Positions 25,701 to 29,391 of a stretch of 29,391 nucleotides of DNA are shown here, piece by piece. The DNA is from Candidatus Tayloriibacteriota bacterium (GTDB lineage: Bacteria > Patescibacteriota > Minisyncoccia > Phycocordibacterales > JARIHA01), in NCBI GenBank assembly GCA_029288475.1, contig JARIHA010000150.1, positions 1 through 29,391 of the forward strand, given 5' to 3'. The translations under genes were made by a program, and so were the position numbers. The notes under the pieces are model-generated. The model ran no database searches. It was not told where the DNA came from and saw only the letters and a program-made list of their open reading frames with translations. Within the stretch, counting starts at the first letter, position 1, and each line of letters starts with the position of its first letter.

Positions 25701-26052
25701 TGCTCTTCAGAATAAGAATATGGAGGGGGCTACAAATGCGCTTATCGCGCAAAGCCTAAGGAGCACTCGTTATGGACAGGAAATTGCCTCATTAAAAGGC
25801 CAAGCGGATACTAACGGTCCTCTTTATTGGATAAAAAAAGCTCTCGACGAAAGAATGGGGAATGCGGAAAGCGGTAAAAGTGATATCATATATCAAATGA
25901 AGAGACAGATTTCAAAAGCAAAGGGAGAATCTCCCGTCACCAAGAGCTCTACCAAGATAGCCGAAACGACGAAAGCGATAAAAAGCTTCTTGACTCGAGA
26001 TCAACTAAAGATAGACGAAGCTCAGAAGATAATTGATTCACTCATTTGCTAA
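22753..26052 (+). CDS. Giant polyvalent/ejection protein with zeta-toxin-like kinase domain
   Basis: A 1099-residue multi-domain protein. It starts with Pro/Ala-rich linker and two GYQG repeats, then a coiled coil (about 100-230), then hydrophobic helices ('GINAILGVANLVVSPISSAFG'). Residues of about 612-780 form a P-loop kinase module: 'MGGPGSRKSS' (Walker A, 639-646), 'IIADSDIIKPQLPEF' (D663, D665), 'KESSLINSDILNKSLKNGDNIV', 'GYEIHLHHAD'. This order is that of zeta toxins, which phosphorylate UDP-GlcNAc. The Gly before the catalytic Lys is Arg (R644), so activity is uncertain. The C-terminal helical part ('LIAQSLRSTRYGQEIASLKGQ') resembles large phage polyvalent proteins, which are thought to enter the host with DNA. 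Confidence 0.65.
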   Translation: MAYEGVTTPTPAATPAQPAAPVAAPINSDVKGYQGVDSSSAPSGYQGIDTASAASAKGSAFASANPPVTTQGEKAASPWAGVSPNPLPKYEDEGKYLQTQAPVLQVSSKNLDTQSKTISSMQSSLLSKGKDYDAAEKKVSELKDALDFSAKNLQSYKNYNLSDSTMVDSHNKKVDEYNKALKNFKSIASDYKDSSDTYNANVSDYQMQADKYNSDLTNFQSRAKSFGSESPYNVSTPLTFQDRSSFNEHIGKIDASNLPSQPPVAKGLSDQSFGDIFNLPFYQSVWSDTVGKIKDFVIPNPKNSTPQGNLATGINAILGVANLVVSPISSAFGQVDKVPGVSDVTTKPLAKATDLLTQTIQNAVGLTMESLKVSKETQDIINKPLTDIASFAAQIAIGEKIATDVTPAIKAKILDVKTALTKDLITEHTPGKSVYFDSASIKDIWQTGKLLTESEKADVLKLLTDDASRKAAFKNGISVDVPARTLVMLQDKPYWGKIKDYFGIHSDAEIVSDTRHGEPVKGESPSPTVGNDVMNQHIQEALGNKKAIEESSPSLPASAEIHIRGAKAGMVPSLPEEKGISLTPYDTPEIVKMREEQRNIKPTSEIQTPEREQMRKDILDKTYGNGALNKNKRIDIVMGGPGSRKSSMVVNPLAKEHGSIIADSDIIKPQLPEFGKKGEGAGIVHKESSLINSDILNKSLKNGDNIVYPTVGENLDRLKTFINRASSHGYEIHLHHADLDPKIAIPGTIDRWIKGEQGFIDPYYSHTTIGLLPKENYGILKTHESIKTSQQHNTNVEKGKSAEVTRHKGGELERRATEGPKEVDKSAGESASSRVHGDSSVLGGVEKPKVTLTEGGTHAMIEKNGHVAFVQDIKKGQDPLALLDDDQAKKLGVNLSTTKGRQEAVKEPVGEGKKKESKLFSRVQKSLENESPTYQTVSLKEQAEKATEFVTNFPDRAERIVEGKELPPEGILYNTIATAYREYALQNKNMEGATNALIAQSLRSTRYGQEIASLKGQADTNGPLYWIKKALDERMGNAESGKSDIIYQMKRQISKAKGESPVTKSSTKIAETTKAIKSFLTRDQLKIDEAQKIIDSLIC

Positions 26053-26053
26053 A

Positions 26054-28723
26054 ATGCTTTGCTTACCAAAATCACAATCAAATAAATTAAAAGAAGCCCT
26101 GAAGAAAGGAGATTTTACTATCGGCAATCTCTACAATATGACGAGCGAAGAACGAGCGACGCTTCTCTCTAATTATATTGGAAATGAAATGGCACATATG
26201 GTAAACGCTGAATTTGAAAAAGCCATGATATCGAATCAAAAAAAAGCATTGGCAAAATGGGCTGAAAAAACTTTCAATCCAAAGGAAAAAATCGTAAAGG
26301 ATCGAGTACTCGAGCGAATCAAAAAAATTGAAAAAGTCTTAGACCCGAAGGAGAACGAGGATTTTCTAAAAGACTTGGCCGCTTCAAAACTTAAAATGAC
26401 CCTCACTCCTGAAGAGGCAAAAGGGATCGTCACCCGGGCGAACAAGCTTCAGGAATTAGCCCCTAAAACGGACGAGAACGGAAACGTTACGAATGTCGAT
26501 AAGTTTGGCCTTCCTACAAAAGAATACTTTATCGCAAGAAACGAAATGGAAAATTATGTAACCGGACTCAACCCGGCTTCTTCAGTGAAAGTGTTCACTC
26601 AGATGATAGGAAGAAACATGATGCTTTTTTCATTGCATACCCCTCTTTTTACCTTGGAAACAAACGTCGTAAACACGCTTCTCGAGGGATTGAATCGAAG
26701 ATTCTCTTCAGGAAAGGCTATGGGACTCAACGGAGATTTTGCAAAAGAATATGTAAAGAATGCCATCACTATTTATAATAACTCTCATTTTAACGTTTCC
26801 GACATGGTAACGCTTGATGATAATAGAATGTTTGGAGAACGAGCGATCCACGCGGAGGGAAAGGGTGCTATAAATAAAATTGGGAGAGTAGTGGATGATA
26901 TAGTAATAAAAAAGATGCACGGACTTCCTTATGTCGCTTCATCAGCACTTAATTTCGCAGATAGCGCTAACCTCCTTTCAAGCACTATTGCACGACAAGA
27001 AGGATTGAGTGGAGAAGAAGCAAAGGCTCGCGCATTGGAACTATTCAAGGATGCCACCTCATTGAGCCCAAAAACGGAATCGGGGGCATCAATAAGGACT
27101 CAGGCTCAAGCAGACGCGAAGCGGGCAACCTTTACCAATGATAATTGGGGAGCGCAGACTTCACTTGCCATCAGATCTCTTTTTAACAAATTCAGTGGAG
27201 ATTTGAGACTCGGAGATCTGGCGATTCCTTTCGCAAAAATACCGGCAACAGCAATATCTCAAGGAATAGATACGGCCGGCGTCGGCATATTCAAAGCGGC
27301 ATTTGATTTTAAATCAGCGTGGCAGGACTACAAAGAGAATGGAGGAGACAAATCGTCATTTAAAATACCAATACGAAATTTGATCAGGGTTGGACTTGGG
27401 ATGGCCGCAGCTTACATTATTGCTTCAAACGTCGATAAGGATAATTTCATTGGAGCATACCCTACGAATCCGGGTGAAGCTGATCTCCTTAAGCTTAAGG
27501 GAGGCATAGAAAATTCTATAAAAATAGGCGATCACTGGGTATCGCTCGAATATTTTGGTCCCTTGGCACCAGTACTTGCGGGGTTTCTTTATAGCAAGAA
27601 ATACGGAACGGGAGGATTTAGCAACCTTGAACAATACGGCAAAGGAGTTGCTGAAGGTCTTTTAAAACTTCCCGGCGTATCCGAAATAGGAACAGTATAC
27701 AATGACATAGCAAATTCAGGACAACAGCCGTCTGCTTCACAATCAGCTAACGCTACAAGTCCGGTCGACGCTTTGCAGAAAACACTTCTTGATTTCATTA
27801 AAAGCAGAACAATTCCTGCATTCATTACTGATGCACTTAAAGTAAAGGCTGATCCGGTTAATAATAATATTTTTGGAGCAGTTCATAATGCCCCATCTGC
27901 ACTTCAGCAGTTTCTTTTTGGAAGCAGGATTTCTCAATCTTATCAGGGACCTATTTTAAGCGAGCTCAATCGTCTTGATGATGCGGGAGTATTGCCATCT
28001 TTAACCGACATAGAAAAATCACCGCAAGCGGGGATAATGAAAGCTGGACTTGAGCCGGCAAAATATACTCAGGCAATCAACGATTTTAAGACTGAGTTTA
28101 GGGCAAACGTTCAGAAATTAATGAGTAATGAGGCAACGAATCCAAAAAACAACAAGGCGATAGATTATATGAGTGCCACCGACAGTGAAAAGGCAGCAAT
28201 GATCAATACGCAAAAAACCGCAACTTTAAGCGCTATCATGAAAGATTACGGCGTTGATTCATCATCAATTGCAAACCTTAAGGCAAGCGCATTCGAGGGA
28301 CACTCTTCAAATTATGGAAATCCGAATGTTGAAAATTTGATGCAATCTCATTCAGATGATGGAACCGTAAAGGGCACCAACCCTAAAGGTGAACCACAGT
28401 ATGAACGATTCTCATTAACTCAGTCTGAAAAGATAAAGAAAGATCTCTATAACAACGATTCGTACTGGAAAGAAAACGGATATTCCATTAGCGATACGCA
28501 ATTGGATCATATCGTACCGATCGAAGCGGGAGGGACAATGACCAAAGATAACCTCATGCTCATAAGCCAAGCGTCTGATCAGGCGAATCAAAGGTTTGAA
28601 GACTATCTCGGCCAAAAGTATCGAGCGGGAACTATTTCAAGATCCGACGCGATCACTGCTTCTATAGACTATAAGATCAATAAAACTATTACCTTGAAAG
28701 ACGTTGAGAACGGAGTATACTAA
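26054..28723 (+). CDS. Giant polyvalent/ejection protein with C-terminal HNH nuclease motif
   Basis: An 889-residue protein, begun at the ATG at 26054, one base after the previous stop; an in-frame TTG at 26033 overlaps the previous gene and is less likely. The N-terminal 170 residues are charged helix. The middle ('LFNKFSGDLRLGDLAIPFAKIPA', a hydrophobic helix at about 443-458, then 'WVSLEYFGPLAPVLAGFLY') matches the membrane-interacting middle of phage polyvalent proteins. Near the C-terminus 'LDHIVPIEAGG', then 'NL' and 'ISQASDQANQRF', is an HNH nuclease pattern: D818, H819, P822, N833. These fit a protein injected at infection that crosses the membrane and carries a nuclease. Target unknown. 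Confidence 0.65.
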   Translation: MLCLPKSQSNKLKEALKKGDFTIGNLYNMTSEERATLLSNYIGNEMAHMVNAEFEKAMISNQKKALAKWAEKTFNPKEKIVKDRVLERIKKIEKVLDPKENEDFLKDLAASKLKMTLTPEEAKGIVTRANKLQELAPKTDENGNVTNVDKFGLPTKEYFIARNEMENYVTGLNPASSVKVFTQMIGRNMMLFSLHTPLFTLETNVVNTLLEGLNRRFSSGKAMGLNGDFAKEYVKNAITIYNNSHFNVSDMVTLDDNRMFGERAIHAEGKGAINKIGRVVDDIVIKKMHGLPYVASSALNFADSANLLSSTIARQEGLSGEEAKARALELFKDATSLSPKTESGASIRTQAQADAKRATFTNDNWGAQTSLAIRSLFNKFSGDLRLGDLAIPFAKIPATAISQGIDTAGVGIFKAAFDFKSAWQDYKENGGDKSSFKIPIRNLIRVGLGMAAAYIIASNVDKDNFIGAYPTNPGEADLLKLKGGIENSIKIGDHWVSLEYFGPLAPVLAGFLYSKKYGTGGFSNLEQYGKGVAEGLLKLPGVSEIGTVYNDIANSGQQPSASQSANATSPVDALQKTLLDFIKSRTIPAFITDALKVKADPVNNNIFGAVHNAPSALQQFLFGSRISQSYQGPILSELNRLDDAGVLPSLTDIEKSPQAGIMKAGLEPAKYTQAINDFKTEFRANVQKLMSNEATNPKNNKAIDYMSATDSEKAAMINTQKTATLSAIMKDYGVDSSSIANLKASAFEGHSSNYGNPNVENLMQSHSDDGTVKGTNPKGEPQYERFSLTQSEKIKKDLYNNDSYWKENGYSISDTQLDHIVPIEAGGTMTKDNLMLISQASDQANQRFEDYLGQKYRAGTISRSDAITASIDYKINKTITLKDVENGVY

Positions 28724-28727
28724 TTCC

Positions 28728-29391
28728 ATGATCAAAAAAAGCATCATCATCATAGCAAACAATCTGAAGTGGGACTTCTCAAAAAAAATGAAGGATATTC
28801 AGGATTTTTACAAGGACATAATGGAGATAGAATTTCAGATCGTATATACCAATTTTCAAAATATTCCTTTATCTGAATCTCCTATAATTGATGGATCCTC
28901 CGGGGTAAATAAGGTGGTTGAATCATTCACGATAGATCCAATATGGTACGAAAAATATGTGGACTATGTAGCAGAAAAAATACTGTTTGATGCTGTTATA
29001 TTCGTAGTAAACAAAGCAGATTTATCTAGCAATCTTTTGCCCGGGGGGTTGAATTCTGGTAACTTCAACGGAGTAAACCAGATTACTGTTTTTGTTGATT
29101 ACGCAGAAGATTCAACAGCAGAACAATCAGGAGTTTTTGTAGGTAACTCTTTTTCATTCCTTGCTTGCCACGAGATAAGCCATTGGCTATATCAGTTATT
29201 TAATATGCCAACTGATAATACCCATAAATATTTTTATTCAACAAACCCAAAAGGGGTAATAGACGAATTAAAACCTATGCAATACAATAATATCTTCGAG
29301 AAGTGGGCCAAAGCAATTCAAATCCAAGAAGGCGGAAAACCGACAGATCTTAATATGATAAACAATAATCCGGGCAATATCCGTTATGGAG
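28728..29391 (+). CDS. Metalloprotease-muramidase-like protein, truncated by window end
   Basis: An ORF that stays open to the last base, so the C-terminus is missing; at least 221 residues are visible. The ATG at 28728 follows the previous stop by four bases. 'LACHEISHWLYQLF' carries an HExxH zinc metalloprotease motif (H148, E149, H152). It lacks the HExxHxxGxxH extension, so the third ligand is unclear. Further on, 'AIQIQEGGKPTDLNMINNNPGNIRYG' resembles the entry of phage wall hydrolases with 'NNNPGN.R', where the Glu of 'QEGG' could be catalytic. It has a strongly hydrophobic start ('KKSIIIIANNL') but no clear signal peptide. A virion-associated enzyme opening the cell wall or trimming proteins at entry is the best reading. 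Confidence 0.6.
   Translation, partial: MIKKSIIIIANNLKWDFSKKMKDIQDFYKDIMEIEFQIVYTNFQNIPLSESPIIDGSSGVNKVVESFTIDPIWYEKYVDYVAEKILFDAVIFVVNKADLSSNLLPGGLNSGNFNGVNQITVFVDYAEDSTAEQSGVFVGNSFSFLACHEISHWLYQLFNMPTDNTHKYFYSTNPKGVIDELKPMQYNNIFEKWAKAIQIQEGGKPTDLNMINNNPGNIRYG

Noticed and set aside
1..29391. Alternative genetic code (TGA as Gly, as in some CPR lineages)
   Set aside because: All long genes are intact under the standard code without internal TGA, and TGA serves as stop at 1007-1009, 1288-1290 and 1908-1910.
1..29391. CRISPR arrays, tRNA genes, insertion sequences
   Set aside because: No regularly spaced repeats, cloverleaf-like segments or transposase genes were seen in the gaps or ORFs.

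Overview
The window is the left part of the late (virion) module of a tailed double-stranded DNA phage. It contains no bacterial housekeeping genes. Gene order is small terminase candidate, large terminase, portal, scaffold-like protein, decoration candidate, major capsid protein, head or fibre proteins, a holin candidate, an adaptor-like and a nozzle-like protein, then three very large ejection-type proteins and a lytic-type protein that runs off the right edge. I see no tail sheath, tail tube or classical tape measure, and a nozzle followed by large internal proteins suggests a short-tailed (podovirus-like) virion. The genetic code looks standard: long genes have no internal TGA, and TGA ends three small genes.

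Host: no host gene is present, so this is inference. The Thr/Ser-rich fibre with repeated G(I/V/L)GT..P motifs, and its C-terminus with 'KACVNM...GAGSFYI...NYCR', resemble proteins I associate with Patescibacteria (CPR, Parcubacteria-like). Start codons generally lack a Shine-Dalgarno sequence and follow AT-rich leaders. Arginine in the capsid gene is written almost entirely as CGA (12 of 14). Both point to an unusual translation background; Bacteroidota is the main alternative host.

Layout: 21-434 (minus) is a lone zinc-ribbon gene. 435-841 is an AT-rich, non-coding regulatory region with long inverted repeats and promoter-like boxes. 842-3484 is the packaging cluster, tightly packed with two ATGA overlaps. 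After a promoter-like site at 3493-3522 come portal, scaffold and two unknown head-region genes, closed by a perfect palindromic terminator at 8151-8174. Next is a gene-free stretch that appears to encode a structured RNA of about 157 nt (8220-8377), with its own extended -10 promoter, a GNRA-capped hairpin, two possible pseudoknots and a terminator. Then come decoration protein and major capsid protein. Strong hairpins without U-tracts follow the capsid gene and the beta-helix gene. 11679-16023 holds a coiled-coil gene split by a -1 frameshift, fibre-like proteins (one with a Sec signal peptide) and a holin candidate. 16025-19632 encodes adaptor and nozzle candidates. 19655-21151 is a second fibre-like protein with a signal peptide.

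21157 to the end is the most unusual part: a run of large, multi-domain proteins of the ejected or 'polyvalent' kind. The 1099-aa protein carries a zeta-toxin-like P-loop kinase domain, the 889-aa protein ends in an HNH nuclease motif and has a membrane-helix candidate, and the truncated last protein joins an HEISH metalloprotease motif to a muramidase-like NNNPGNIRYG motif. Together they could be a set of enzymes delivered into the host with the DNA.
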